Source: PALSA-610 sp038239145 (lineage in GTDB: Bacteria; Actinomycetota; Acidimicrobiia; IMCC26256; PALSA-610). From it: DNA of 64,000 nucleotides. The notes beneath the pieces are model-generated. The model made no database searches, had not been told where the DNA came from, and saw only the letters and a list, made by a program, of their open reading frames with translations. This document shows, piece after piece, positions 35,704 through 44,135 of the stretch. How positions within the stretch are numbered: position 1 is the stretch's first letter; each line of letters starts with the position of its first letter. The stretch spans positions 12,725 to 76,724 of the forward strand of contig JBBSFB010000015.1 of assembly GCA_038239145.1 (NCBI GenBank), read 5' to 3'. Position numbers and translations under genes: made by a program.

Positions 35704-36591
35704 ATGGAGATCGGATTCATCGGCCTCGGCGCGATGGGCTTGCCCATGACCCGTCACCTGCTGGCTGCAGGCCACAATGTCACGGTCGCGTCACGCAGCC
35801 AACCACCGATCGACGCCGCGGTAGCAGCCGGCGCGCGTGTCGGCGCGGGCCCGCACGCGGTCGTTGCTGCGAGCGAGATCACGATCCTGTGCGTGCCCGA
35901 TTCACCCGACGTGGTCGGTGTGATCGATGCCGCCCTTCCCGCGCTACGGGCGGGCAAGATCGTGATCGACACGTCGACGATCGACCCCGAGGTGGAACGG
36001 GCCCAACACGCCCGGGTCACCGCCGCCGGCGCCGCGTACCTCGACGCGCCGTTGTCGGGAGGAACCGTCGGCGCGGAGCGGGGCACGCTCACTGTGATGG
36101 TCGGCGGCGACGCGATGGTGCTCGACTCCGCGCGTCCGGCACTCGACCCCTTCGCCGGGCTGGTGGTGCATGCGGGCGGTCCCGGTTTCGGCCAGATCGT
36201 CAAGCTGTGCAATCAGCTCGTCTACGCGGCGCAGATGCTCGCTGTCTCCGAGGCCTGTGTGCTCGCGGTGAGGGAAGGGGTCGACCTCACGGTGGTCCAC
36301 GAGGTGCTGACTCACTCGACCGGCGACTGCACCGCGATCCGCACCCGCATCCCCTTCGCCGGCGTCCGTCCCGATACCCCGGCATCGAACGGTTGGAAGC
36401 CGGGCTTCATGACCGCGCTGATGGCGAAGGACATCGACCTCGTCGTGCGGGAGTCGGCCCGGGCCGGCGCGCCCGCCTCGAGCGCGGAGCTGGTCGCGCC
36501 CGTGCTCGCGGCTGCGGTCGAGGCCGGCTACGGCCGGGAAGACTTCTCCGCGCTCGGCAAGGTCGTCCGCCGGCGCGCCGGCCTCGCCTGA
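35704..36591 (+). CDS. 3-hydroxyisobutyrate dehydrogenase family protein
   Basis: A 295-residue beta-hydroxyacid dehydrogenase. ATG 35704 begins the Rossmann motif MEIGFIGLGAMGLPM directly. The substrate motif DAPLSGGTVGAERG and the catalytic Lys in GPGFGQIVKLCNQ are both present. The C-terminal helical dimerisation domain follows, with MAKDIDLVVRESA. The family covers 3-hydroxyisobutyrate, tartronate semialdehyde and 6-phosphogluconate-like substrates. Divergent pairing with the ThuA operon suggests a sugar-acid substrate. Length is normal. Confidence 0.92.
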   Translation: MEIGFIGLGAMGLPMTRHLLAAGHNVTVASRSQPPIDAAVAAGARVGAGPHAVVAASEITILCVPDSPDVVGVIDAALPALRAGKIVIDTSTIDPEVERAQHARVTAAGAAYLDAPLSGGTVGAERGTLTVMVGGDAMVLDSARPALDPFAGLVVHAGGPGFGQIVKLCNQLVYAAQMLAVSEACVLAVREGVDLTVVHEVLTHSTGDCTAIRTRIPFAGVRPDTPASNGWKPGFMTALMAKDIDLVVRESARAGAPASSAELVAPVLAAAVEAGYGREDFSALGKVVRRRAGLA

Positions 36592-36758
36592 CACGTCTGC
36601 ACGCCCGCGGTCACGAATCCCGACGGGGGCGCCGCGCCGCACCCGGCTCCTCGACGACCCCGGCGGCATCCCGAGCTCGTTTCCATTCGACGTGGAACCC
36701 CGGGTCTTCGACGTCGTAGCGCCGGACGAGCGCCGCCATCGCGACGCTACCGATCTCC

Positions 36759-37007
36759 TTACCCATGATCCCCATGAAGTCGTTGCGCGCTTGCCTGCTT
36801 CGCCATTCCTGAGCGGGCGCGGGCACCGCTTGCGCCCGTTTCGTCCGAGCTTCGAAAGCGGGCGGCATCGCCAGCTGCGGCCGAGAGCACCTGAATCGAG
36901 AACGCGTTCAACGACACTCCCGCCGCCGACGCAGCGCGACGAAGGCTTTCACGCAGCTGCGGTGACATTCGTAGATGCACCGAGGCGGGCTCTCGATCGC
37001 GTCGCAT
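36759..37007 (-). CDS. Ribbon-helix-helix antitoxin-like protein, probably frameshifted
   Basis: An 82-residue frame opens with an Arc/HicB-type ribbon-helix-helix: a beta strand SVHLRMSPQL, then helices LRESLRRAASAAG and SLNAFSIQVLSAAAG. After about residue 50 the sequence becomes low in structure. A second minus frame, 36611-36868, gives a more protein-like continuation (NDFMGIMGKEIGSVAMAALVRRYDVEDPGF). A single-base shift near 36870-36900 would join the two into about 130 residues. It may be a broken transcription regulator or antitoxin; no toxin gene is adjacent. Confidence 0.55.
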   Translation of the reverse strand: MRRDREPASVHLRMSPQLRESLRRAASAAGVSLNAFSIQVLSAAAGDAARFRSSDETGASGARARSGMAKQASAQRLHGDHG

Positions 37008-37055
37008 CGACGGAAGCTACGGGCGGGGTGAGACAGGCACGCCCACGAAAACGAC

Positions 37056-37107
37056 GTGGTCCCGCCGGCGGGCCCGCCCGTGGTACCGCCCGTGGTCCCG
37101 CCGGCGG
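37056..37107. repeat. GC-rich 16-bp direct repeat in an intergenic stretch
   Basis: GTGGTCCCGCCGGCGG occurs at 37056-37071 and again at 37092-37107, with related CCCGTGGTACCGCCC between. Each copy contains a CCGCCGGCGG palindrome. It lies in the 265-bp gap before the ferritin-like operon. It could be a slippage-prone spacer or a structured leader; no function is evident. Confidence 0.5.
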
Positions 37108-37272
37108 TACCACTCGAATTTGGTGGGCCCTCTGCGAACGGCCGGCTCGAGGGCGCCGTCGCAACGAGTACGTAGGAACTACTGAGACCGAGATTCTTGA
37201 ACGGTCGTCATCCGGAAACCCGGGCCGCTCCGAAGTACGGGAGTTCGCGTTCCGAGAGACCCGGAGGAACTT

Positions 37273-38106
37273 ATGAGTATCGACGAACGAGCGATCGGCT
37301 CGCTGATCGAGGAATCGAAGGATCTGCACAGCGATTCGATGCACACGACCCGCGCATCGCTGCAGGAGCTGGTCGAAGTCGGGCGAGAAGACGCCACCGA
37401 CCGAGCCGAGCGCCACCCGTCCACGGAGGAGCGCAACGCGCTGCTCCGCCACGGCATCGGAGGGGGTAAGGCCCTCGCCGCGATCGGCGCCGGTGGCGCA
37501 CTGCTCGCGCTGATGGCCCGACCTGCGTTCGCCGACCAGAGTGCCGACGTGCAGATGCTGCAGACGGCGACGTCGATCGAGATCCTCGCGGTCGCCACGT
37601 ACACCGCGGCCCTCGGCCTGTCGTTCGCAGGCTCGTTGCCGAAGGTCGTGCAGACGTTCGCCACGACCACGAAGCAACAGCACATGGATCACATGTCGGC
37701 ATTCGCCGCCGCCACCAAGGCGCTCGGCGGTACCGCCCAGACCAGTCCCGACCCGGTTTTGCTCGACGTGGTCAACAAGGCCAAGCCCGGTCTCACCGGT
37801 GCGGTCCCGTTGGTCGAGCTCGCAATCACACTCGAGATGGGCGCGGCCGAGACATACGTCGCCTTCGTGACGACGTTGTCCGACAAGAACGCACGCAACA
37901 CGACAGCCAGCATCATGGGCGTCGAGGCCCAGCACGTCGCGGTGTTGAACGCGGTCAAGGCGCTCGTTGCCGCCGGACACCCCGAGTACATCACCCTCCC
38001 CCCGCCGGCGGCGAAGTTGCCCGCGGCGGCGGGCAGCGTCGGATTCCCCGACGCGTTCTACCCCTACGACATGGCCCGTCCGGCCGCTGAAGGAGCCGTC
38101 AAATGA
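37273..38106 (+). CDS. Exported ferritin-like domain protein
   Basis: A 277-residue protein with GGAGG before the ATG. A polar N-terminal stretch of about 60 residues precedes a hydrophobic segment (GKALAAIGAGGALLALMARPAFA) that looks like an internal signal or anchor with an AFA-type cleavage site. A ferritin-like four-helix bundle follows: SIEILAVATYTAAL, QHMDHMSAFAAATKAL, LEMGAAETYVAFV and IMGVEAQHVAVLNAV, with Glu and His at the expected spacings. This resembles the Ferritin_2/desiccation-related group. It overlaps the next gene by 4 bp. The role may be in metal or oxidative-stress handling in the envelope. Confidence 0.85.
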   Translation: MSIDERAIGSLIEESKDLHSDSMHTTRASLQELVEVGREDATDRAERHPSTEERNALLRHGIGGGKALAAIGAGGALLALMARPAFADQSADVQMLQTATSIEILAVATYTAALGLSFAGSLPKVVQTFATTTKQQHMDHMSAFAAATKALGGTAQTSPDPVLLDVVNKAKPGLTGAVPLVELAITLEMGAAETYVAFVTTLSDKNARNTTASIMGVEAQHVAVLNAVKALVAAGHPEYITLPPPAAKLPAAAGSVGFPDAFYPYDMARPAAEGAVK

Positions 38107-38924
38107 GCGCCGACAAGCACGAGCCGATGCAGATCAGCGAGGGCGAGCTGCGGTTGATGACCGCCGACATGGACGAGATGCACCACGCCACGCTCCCGGT
38201 GATGAAGGAAGCGCTGGCGGAGTGGGCCGAGCTGCATCAGCAGATGCGGACCGGTATCTCCAAGGTCGTCCCGAGCCGGCGCGGCTTCCTCATGGGCGCC
38301 GGAGTGGCGCTCGGCGGAATCGCACTCGCCGCATGCGGCAGCAGCAGCAAGTCGTCTTCGGCCGGGAGCACCACTACCCCGTCGAGCGCGGGTTCTGCCA
38401 CCACCACCGGCGGCAAGCTCACCGGTGACCTTGCGGTCGTCGCGCTTGCGGCTTCGTTGGAGAACCTCGCAGTGTCGGTGTACGGCGCGGGCATCGCGGC
38501 AGCAACTGCCGGGAAGCTCGGCGCGGTGCCGCCCGCGGTCGTCACCTTCGCCACCACGGCGAAGTCGCACCACACCCAGCACGCCGCGGCCTGGAACGCG
38601 GTGCTCTCGGGTGCGAACGAGCAGCCGATCACCGGTGTGGACAAGACGGTCAAGGACGCGGTCACCGACCCCGCTCTTGCCAAGGTCAAGGACGTCGGTG
38701 GTCTTGCGACCCTGGCCCTGACCTTGGAGAACGTGGCCGCGGCGACGTACCTCGAGGCGATCAGCGTGGTGGCGGCTCCGGCCGGCATCAAGACGGCAGC
38801 GACCATCGAGCCCGTCGAGCTCCAGCACGCTGCGATCCTGAGCTTCGTGCTCGGGAAGTACCCCGTGCCCGACACGTTCACGAAGATGGACGGAGCCCGC
38901 CCGCTCTCTGACGTGATCGCCTGA
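38103..38924 (+). CDS. Ferritin-like lipoprotein, paralogue of the upstream protein
   Basis: A 273-residue protein whose ATG overlaps the upstream stop. About 55 cytoplasmic-type residues precede a twin-arginine signal (SRRGFLMGAGVALGGIALAAC) with a lipobox Cys, then a Ser/Thr linker. The mature domain repeats the helix pattern of its neighbour: SLENLAVSVYGAGI, SHHTQHAAAWNAVL, LENVAAATYLEAI and IEPVELQHAAILSFVLG. The pair may form a heteromeric extracytoplasmic ferritin-like complex. The twin-arginine signal would imply export in folded form, plausibly with a metal bound. Confidence 0.87.
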   Translation: MSADKHEPMQISEGELRLMTADMDEMHHATLPVMKEALAEWAELHQQMRTGISKVVPSRRGFLMGAGVALGGIALAACGSSSKSSSAGSTTTPSSAGSATTTGGKLTGDLAVVALAASLENLAVSVYGAGIAAATAGKLGAVPPAVVTFATTAKSHHTQHAAAWNAVLSGANEQPITGVDKTVKDAVTDPALAKVKDVGGLATLALTLENVAAATYLEAISVVAAPAGIKTAATIEPVELQHAAILSFVLGKYPVPDTFTKMDGARPLSDVIA

Positions 38925-38941
38925 AGCGCGAGTTCCTCGAT

Positions 38942-38975
38942 CCGATCGGGCCCGCGGGGCGGGTTGCCCGGTCGG
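38942..38975 (+). terminator. Hairpin after the ferritin-like operon
   Basis: CCGATCGGGC (38942-38951) can pair with GCCCGGTCGG (38966-38975), ten pairs with one mismatch or wobble, around a 14-nt GC-rich loop. It lies 18 bp after the stop codon. There is no T-tract, so it may be a weak or Rho-assisted terminator. Confidence 0.4.
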
Positions 38976-39042
38976 GTCGAGAGCTCCGGAAATGGCTGGT
39001 GAAGCCGCCCAGACCGTTTCGCCGGGAGCTCCGTAGACCATA

Positions 39043-40626
39043 ATGAACCTGGTGAACGACGCTACGGAGTCTGCAGTCGCGTCCGAACGCGCCGGCAACG
39101 GGTGGCCGCGAGGCACCACCGTCGCCCTCGGCGCGGCCGGCGCGCTCGGAATGGTGCTGATCACCGTCTCCGGAGTCGCGGTCGGTCCGACCGGTCCGAC
39201 CGGCTCTTCCGTCGAGCGCGTGATCCTCGCGCTCGTTCCCAAGGGCACCGCGGGAACCGTCCTCGGCGCAGCCACGATGACCGCCGGTCTCGCGCTCGTG
39301 CTCGGCTCGTGGCTGGTCCTCGGCCTCCTCCTGCGCCGCGGCGCCGAGCTGCGCCCGCTGTTCCGGATCACGTGTGCGTGGGCGGCGCCGTTGTTGATCG
39401 GACCGCCCATCTTCAGCCGTGATCTCTACAGCTACGCGGCCGACGGGATGATGGTCGTCCGCCACATCAGTCCTTACGAGCACGGCCCGGCCGTGCTCGG
39501 CGCGTCGAAGTTCCTGTCGCCCGTCAGTCATGCGTGGCTCACGACCCCGTCGCCGTATGGCCCGCTCTTCTTGCGCATCGCGAACGCCGCGGCGCGCCTC
39601 TCGGGCGGGAGCGTCGTCAGCGCGATCATGATCCTGCGCCTGTTCGAGGTCGCCGGTGTCGTGCTGATCGCGATGTCACTTCCGACGTTGGCGCGCGCGG
39701 CCGGCAAGGACCCGGCGCGCGCGATCTGGCTCGGTGTCTGCAACCCGCTCGTCTTGTTCCATTTCATCGGTGGCGGACACAACGACGCGCTGATGATCGG
39801 TCTCATCGTCGCCGGTCTCGCGGTCGGCGTCACCCATCGCCGGCCCGCACTCGGCGTGCTCTTGTGCGTCGTCGCCGCGACGATCAAGGCGCCGGCCGTC
39901 ATACCGGCCGCGTTCATCATCTTCGACGCGGCACGAAACGCCCCGGCCGAGCGTCGGGTGTCGACGTTCACCAAGCTCGCGGGGGTCGGGTCGGTGTCGT
40001 TCATCGGTCTGTCGTGGGCCTGCGGGCTCGGTTGGGGCTGGATCGGCGCGCTCGGTATTCCCGGGACGAACCGCACCCTGCTCACGCCCACCACATTTCT
40101 CGCGCACTGGATCTCGGTCGCCGTCGGTCACGAATCGCTGTTGCTCAGCCTCGTCCGGTTCGCGGCAGCGGGAGCCACCGTGCTCGGCGTCGCGTATCTG
40201 TTGTGGCGGGCACCGAAGATCGGGACGGTGCGAGCGTGCGGATTCGCGCTCGCGCTCATCGTCGCGCTCGGCCCGGTCGTGTTGCCGTGGTACGCGCTCT
40301 GGGGACTCGTGGTGCTTGCCGCGGTCGGCCGGCGCATCGAGCGCGGTTACGCGATCTTCGCATCGCTGGTACTCGCGGTCACCGTGCAACCTTCGGGTTC
40401 GTCGATGCCTGACATCGTGCTGATGGCGGCCGTCGTCGTGCTGACCGCGCTGGCGATCGCCATCGCGTGGAAGCCGGTGCGCACGTGGATCCGCACCGAC
40501 CTCCGGATCGCCATCGAGGAGTACCGGCGTCGCGGTCGGATCACGCAGAGCGCGGACGTGTTACGCCTCGCAGTGCCGAACGCCTGGTCGGCGCGTTCAC
40601 GCGCGTCGGAGCCTCCCGCTGCCTGA
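39043..40626 (+). CDS. MptB-like polyprenol-phosphate mannosyltransferase
   Basis: A 527-residue polytopic protein with about 12 hydrophobic helices. It carries the GT-C glycosyltransferase features of the alpha-(1,6)-mannosyltransferase group: IFSRDLYSYAADG in the first large loop (acidic catalytic motif), SPYEHGP, TPSPYGPLF and WLGVCNPLVLFHFIGGGHNDALMIGL. MptA/MptB extend the mannan core of lipomannan or lipoarabinomannan using polyprenyl-phosphate mannose outside the membrane. It stands alone here, about 120 bp after the ferritin pair. Assignment to the family is firm; the exact sugar is not. Confidence 0.88.
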   Translation: MNLVNDATESAVASERAGNGWPRGTTVALGAAGALGMVLITVSGVAVGPTGPTGSSVERVILALVPKGTAGTVLGAATMTAGLALVLGSWLVLGLLLRRGAELRPLFRITCAWAAPLLIGPPIFSRDLYSYAADGMMVVRHISPYEHGPAVLGASKFLSPVSHAWLTTPSPYGPLFLRIANAAARLSGGSVVSAIMILRLFEVAGVVLIAMSLPTLARAAGKDPARAIWLGVCNPLVLFHFIGGGHNDALMIGLIVAGLAVGVTHRRPALGVLLCVVAATIKAPAVIPAAFIIFDAARNAPAERRVSTFTKLAGVGSVSFIGLSWACGLGWGWIGALGIPGTNRTLLTPTTFLAHWISVAVGHESLLLSLVRFAAAGATVLGVAYLLWRAPKIGTVRACGFALALIVALGPVVLPWYALWGLVVLAAVGRRIERGYAIFASLVLAVTVQPSGSSMPDIVLMAAVVVLTALAIAIAWKPVRTWIRTDLRIAIEEYRRRGRITQSADVLRLAVPNAWSARSRASEPPAA

Positions 40627-40669
40627 TCGGCGCGCCTTTGTCGCTCACGCGTCGCGGTAACTTCGACTG

Positions 40670-41482
40670 ATGGCCGTCTCGACCGCGGTACGCCGCATCG
40701 GGGCCGGCGTCGTCGTCATCGCACTCGTCGCCGGCGCGGCGATCGCTGTCATAGTTCTGCGCCACCACAGCGCGGCCGTCACCTCGTGCCAGGTGAACGC
40801 GGGTGGGACGACGTATACGATCGACGTCGAGCAGGCCGCGAACTCGGCGACCATCGCCGCGGTGGGCAAGCGGCTCGGGCTGGCGGATCATGCGGTCACG
40901 ATCGCGCTGGCAACGTCGTTGCAGGAATCGAAGCTACGCAACCTTCCCTACGGCGACCGCGACTCGTTGGGCTTGTTCCAGCAGCGCCCGTCCCAGGGTT
41001 GGGGCACGGCCACCGAGATCCTGACGCCGAGCTACTCGGCCGCCGCGTTCTACCGGGCCCTCATCAAGGTGCCGTCGTGGTCGACACTGCCGATCACGGT
41101 CGCGGCGCAGAAGGTGCAGCTCAGCGGGGCCCCGAGCGCGTACGCGCAATGGGAGTCCGAAGCCCGCACCCTCGCGATCGCGTTCACGGGCGAGGCCGCG
41201 GCCGGCCTCACCTGTCGCTTCCCGCTGCCGCGCTCCGCGGTTGCGGCGCCCATCGTGATGCCGGGCCTGGCGAACGAGCTCGGGGTGTCGTCGCTCGACG
41301 GCGCGTTCCCGTCGGCCCGCGGCTGGACGATCGCATCCTGGCTGGTCGGCCACGCCCAGCAGTTCCGGGTCACCACCGTGTCGTACCGCGGGCAGGAGTG
41401 GCGCGCGTCAACGGGACGCTGGCGGTCGACGCCCGTGAACGACGGCCGGGTCCGCTTCGAGCAACAGGCCGCAACGACGTGA
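40670..41482 (+). CDS. Membrane-anchored transglycosylase-like protein
   Basis: A 270-residue protein with an N-terminal helix (AGVVVIALVAGAAIAVIVL, about residues 12-30). The domain that follows (SATIAAVGKRLGLADHAVTIALATSLQESKLRNLPYGDRDSLGLFQQRPSQGWG) is the lysozyme-like fold common in actinobacterial exported proteins, with Glu in SLQESKL at the catalytic position. A short C-terminal extension ends in RVRFEQQ. It may trim peptidoglycan; some databases label such proteins otherwise, so activity is unproven. Confidence 0.8.
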   Translation: MAVSTAVRRIGAGVVVIALVAGAAIAVIVLRHHSAAVTSCQVNAGGTTYTIDVEQAANSATIAAVGKRLGLADHAVTIALATSLQESKLRNLPYGDRDSLGLFQQRPSQGWGTATEILTPSYSAAAFYRALIKVPSWSTLPITVAAQKVQLSGAPSAYAQWESEARTLAIAFTGEAAAGLTCRFPLPRSAVAAPIVMPGLANELGVSSLDGAFPSARGWTIASWLVGHAQQFRVTTVSYRGQEWRASTGRWRSTPVNDGRVRFEQQAATT

Positions 41483-41485
41483 GCT

Positions 41486-42340
41486 TCAGCTCTCGGCGTG
41501 ATTGTGCGTACCCATGAACTGCGCCTGCCCGAACGGAGGATGGTCCTCGTCGATCCAGCGGATCGACGCCGCATGCGCACGGTCGATCAGCTCGGCCGAG
41601 TGGGAGAAGTCGATCGGCGACACGGTCACCGGGCACAACGGCGGGAGCACGTGCAGCTCGACCGCGGACTCGTACCGCTCGACGTCGATGATCAGTTGCT
41701 TGTGCAGCAACAGGCTCAAGGCGTGCAACGCCATCGCGAGCGCACTCGCGGGCGGCTCGTCGAGCGCGCACTCGTACCCGGCGCTCAGAACCCATATCTG
41801 ATCGACACCTGCAACTCCGACCGCGTGCGAGATCGGCGTGTTGTTGCCGACGCCACCGTCCATGTAGGCAACGCCCTCGATCTCGACCGGATCGAACAGC
41901 GCCGGCAGTGCTGCGCTGGCGAGCACCGAATCGACCGCAGGCCCTGACGACAGCAGCACGTCTCGCCCGGTCAGCACCTCGACCGCGACCACGTGCAAAG
42001 ACACCGCCGCGTCCTCGATCCGCTCGAAGGTCACGTGCTCGTCGATCAAGGCCCGCAGCGGGTGCGAGTCGAAGAGACTCCGCCGGCGGCCGGTGAGCGC
42101 GAGCACGCCCCGGCGCGCATCGGTCGGGAACACGTCGCCCCGATGCAAACCGCGCCAGATCTCGGCGAGGTGGTCGATGGGGTCGTCCGGATGGCCGGCG
42201 AGCCACGCACCGTTCAGGGCCCCGACCGAGGTTCCCACGATCACGTCGGGCCGGATACCGCGCTCGCGGAGCGCCGCGAGCATGCCCACTTCGACCGCTC
42301 CGAGGCTGGCGCCACCGGAGAGAACGAACGCAACGCCCAT
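41486..42340 (-). CDS. Patatin-like phospholipase
   Basis: A 284-residue patatin/RssA-type hydrolase. The N-terminus has the oxyanion loop LSGGASLGAVEVGML, the nucleophile elbow VGTSVGALNGAWLAG (Ser about residue 38) and the catalytic Asp in AYMDGGVGNNTPI. The rest matches bacterial RssA-like proteins in length and order (DPVEIEGVAYMDGG; QIWVLSAG). It probably hydrolyses acyl esters of membrane lipids. It is convergent with the transglycosylase-like gene, only 3 bp apart. Confidence 0.92.
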   Translation of the reverse strand: MGVAFVLSGGASLGAVEVGMLAALRERGIRPDVIVGTSVGALNGAWLAGHPDDPIDHLAEIWRGLHRGDVFPTDARRGVLALTGRRRSLFDSHPLRALIDEHVTFERIEDAAVSLHVVAVEVLTGRDVLLSSGPAVDSVLASAALPALFDPVEIEGVAYMDGGVGNNTPISHAVGVAGVDQIWVLSAGYECALDEPPASALAMALHALSLLLHKQLIIDVERYESAVELHVLPPLCPVTVSPIDFSHSAELIDRAHAASIRWIDEDHPPFGQAQFMGTHNHAES

Positions 42341-42381
42341 TAGCGAGACGCTACCGGCGCCGGGTCGGGCCCGGACCGCGA

Positions 42382-43191
42382 TCAGAGACCGGGGAAGACC
42401 CGGCGCAACTCCGAGAGGTCGACACCGGACAGCGTCGCCGGCGTGTGTCCCGGGTCGAGACCGCCGTACACCAGCCGGATGAACGGCTCAGCCGGGATCT
42501 CGAGATCGACGGCGTAGTTGGCCGAGCGCGGCGAGAGCGAGATCGAGTCGGCGCCGAGCGCGAGCGTGAAGTCGCGATCCGGCTCCGACGTACGCACGTG
42601 AAGTGTGCGCTCCACCCCGATGGGCTTGCCCGCGAAGCCCACGATCGATTCCAGCCGGTCGACGATCTCGGGAACCGCGTAGGCCGCGACCGTGGCATCC
42701 GGGTCGAGCGAGACCTCGACGTCCCAGGTGTGCAAGGCGTGCTCGTTCAGGCGAAGCGAGACGAAGCTCGGGAAGTCGAGACGCATCGGCCCGAACACGA
42801 TGTCGACCTTCTCTCGTTCGTCGTAGGTGAGCGACATGAGCGCCTCGACCAACGCCCGATCGACTGCGAGCGCGTCGGCGGCCTTCGCTTCGGGCGACTT
42901 CGCGTTCCACGTGTCCCAGATCGGGCGGGCGAAGTCGTCGTCGGGCACGGTGCCGGCGCGGGACGCGTCGAACCGCGCCCGGAAGATTTCGGCACTCGAG
43001 CCGACGTGGGAGAGGACGTCAGCGATCGTCCACTCCCACGGATACGCCTGCCGGCGGAGCTCCTCGGGCCCGGGGACTGCCCAAAGTCCCCGCGCGCATC
43101 CGTCACGCTCCCCATCCCTCGGGCCCGGCGGCGAGACGACCCGCGGCCGGAGCCGGTCCGCCCGGGCGTCCAGAGAATGCGCACGAGCCAC
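42382..43191 (-). CDS. Maleylpyruvate-isomerase-like (DinB-fold, mycothiol-dependent) protein
   Basis: About 269 residues from GTG 43191; the exact start is uncertain because the first 45 residues are atypical and Arg/Pro-rich. The DinB-type helical bundle is clear: YPWEWTIADVLSHVGSSAEIFRARF with the His metal ligand, VSLRLNEHALHTWDVEVSLD with the second His pair, and a C-terminal SCP2-like part. The family uses mycothiol as cofactor in actinobacteria. An abnormal N-terminus next to a decayed TauD gene hints at local sequence damage. Confidence 0.8.
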   Translation of the reverse strand: MARAHSLDARADRLRPRVVSPPGPRDGERDGCARGLWAVPGPEELRRQAYPWEWTIADVLSHVGSSAEIFRARFDASRAGTVPDDDFARPIWDTWNAKSPEAKAADALAVDRALVEALMSLTYDEREKVDIVFGPMRLDFPSFVSLRLNEHALHTWDVEVSLDPDATVAAYAVPEIVDRLESIVGFAGKPIGVERTLHVRTSEPDRDFTLALGADSISLSPRSANYAVDLEIPAEPFIRLVYGGLDPGHTPATLSGVDLSELRRVFPGL

Positions 43192-43866
43192 CGGACACGT
43201 GAGGTTCCCGTCCTGCCGACGAACGTGCAGCTCGACATCCGCCCGCTGACTCCCAACATCGGCGCCGAGATCCGTGGGCACGCTTGTTCCGAGCCGTTCG
43301 ACCCCGAAACACTGGCCGCGGTGCGCGCCGCGTGGCTCGAGCACCTCGTCATGTTCTTTCCCGACCAATGACTCACCCCCGGCACCCAGGCCGGCTTCGC
43401 GGCGCAGTTCGGTGAGATCACCGAAGGTCACCCGGTCGAACCGTCACTGCCCGCGAACCCGAACGTGCTGCCTATCGACAGCGTGAAGGACCGCACGAAC
43501 TTGTGGCACACCGACGTGACGTTCATGTCGAAGCCGCCGACGGGATCGTTCCTATACACGGTAACGCTGCCGGAGTCGGGCGGCGACACGATGTGGGCGA
43601 ACACCCGCGCCGCGTCCGACGCGCTCGCGGCTGCGTTTCTGCGGATGCTGTACGACCACATGACCCAGTACCAGTTCATCGCCCGATACCGCTGGCAGCC
43701 CGGGTCGCTCGCGTTCTGGGACAACCGAACGACGATGCACTACGGCATCTACGACTACGGCGACGACCACCGGGCCATGCACCGGGTCACGCTCGAAGGC
43801 GACCGGACGTCGGCGCAACCCGTTGCCGCGAACGCCGACGCAGATCGTGGAAGGATCCCGGCATGA
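43177..43866 (+). pseudogene. TauD/TfdA-type Fe(II)/2-oxoglutarate dioxygenase, decayed
   Basis: The frame from ATG 43177 encodes a TauD start (LDIRPLTPNIGAEIRG; EHLVMFFPDQ), meets TGA at 43369-43371 and continues in the same frame with LTPGTQAGFAAQFGEITEGHPV and the metal motif NLWHTDVTF. After AASDALAA the sequence jumps straight to the C-terminal LRMLYDHMTQYQF, RYRWQPGSLAFWDNRTTMHY and HRVT. Roughly 60-90 residues usual between these blocks are missing. A nonsense codon and an internal deletion together argue for a true pseudogene rather than a sequencing slip. Confidence 0.8.
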
Positions 43867-44036
43867 CGCATTACAAGGTCGGCGACAAGGTCATCATCAC
43901 CGAAGGCGACTTCAAGGGCGAGCGCGGCGCGATCACCGACAAGCATGTGATCGGCGACGGGCTGACGGTGGCGTTGGAGAAGCACGGCAAAGAGATCAAG
44001 ACGCACGAGGCCCACGTCAACAAGGTCGACGACTAG
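43863..44036 (+). CDS. Small KOW-motif-like protein
   Basis: A 57-residue protein from ATG 43863. YKVGDKVIITEGDFKGERGAITDKHV is a KOW-type beta-barrel element as found in ribosomal L24/NusG-like proteins. The rest (LTVALEKHGKEIKTHEAHVNKVDD) completes a small SH3-like barrel. It overlaps the end of the TauD pseudogene by 4 bp. Nucleic-acid or ribosome binding is plausible; nothing more can be said. Confidence 0.75.
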   Translation: MTHYKVGDKVIITEGDFKGERGAITDKHVIGDGLTVALEKHGKEIKTHEAHVNKVDD

Positions 44037-44135
44037 CTCGACCTGTCAGCAAATGTGTCCGCCCGATCCGTCCGCCCGATGTGTCGGGCCGGAGGGCCGC
44101 TGGCGGCTCGCGTACGGGATGGGCATACTCGCCCG

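Noticed and set aside
36949..37980. 343-codon minus-strand frame over the ferritin-like gene
   Set aside because: It is antisense to a protein with clear helical motifs and a ribosome-binding site, and its product is low-complexity.
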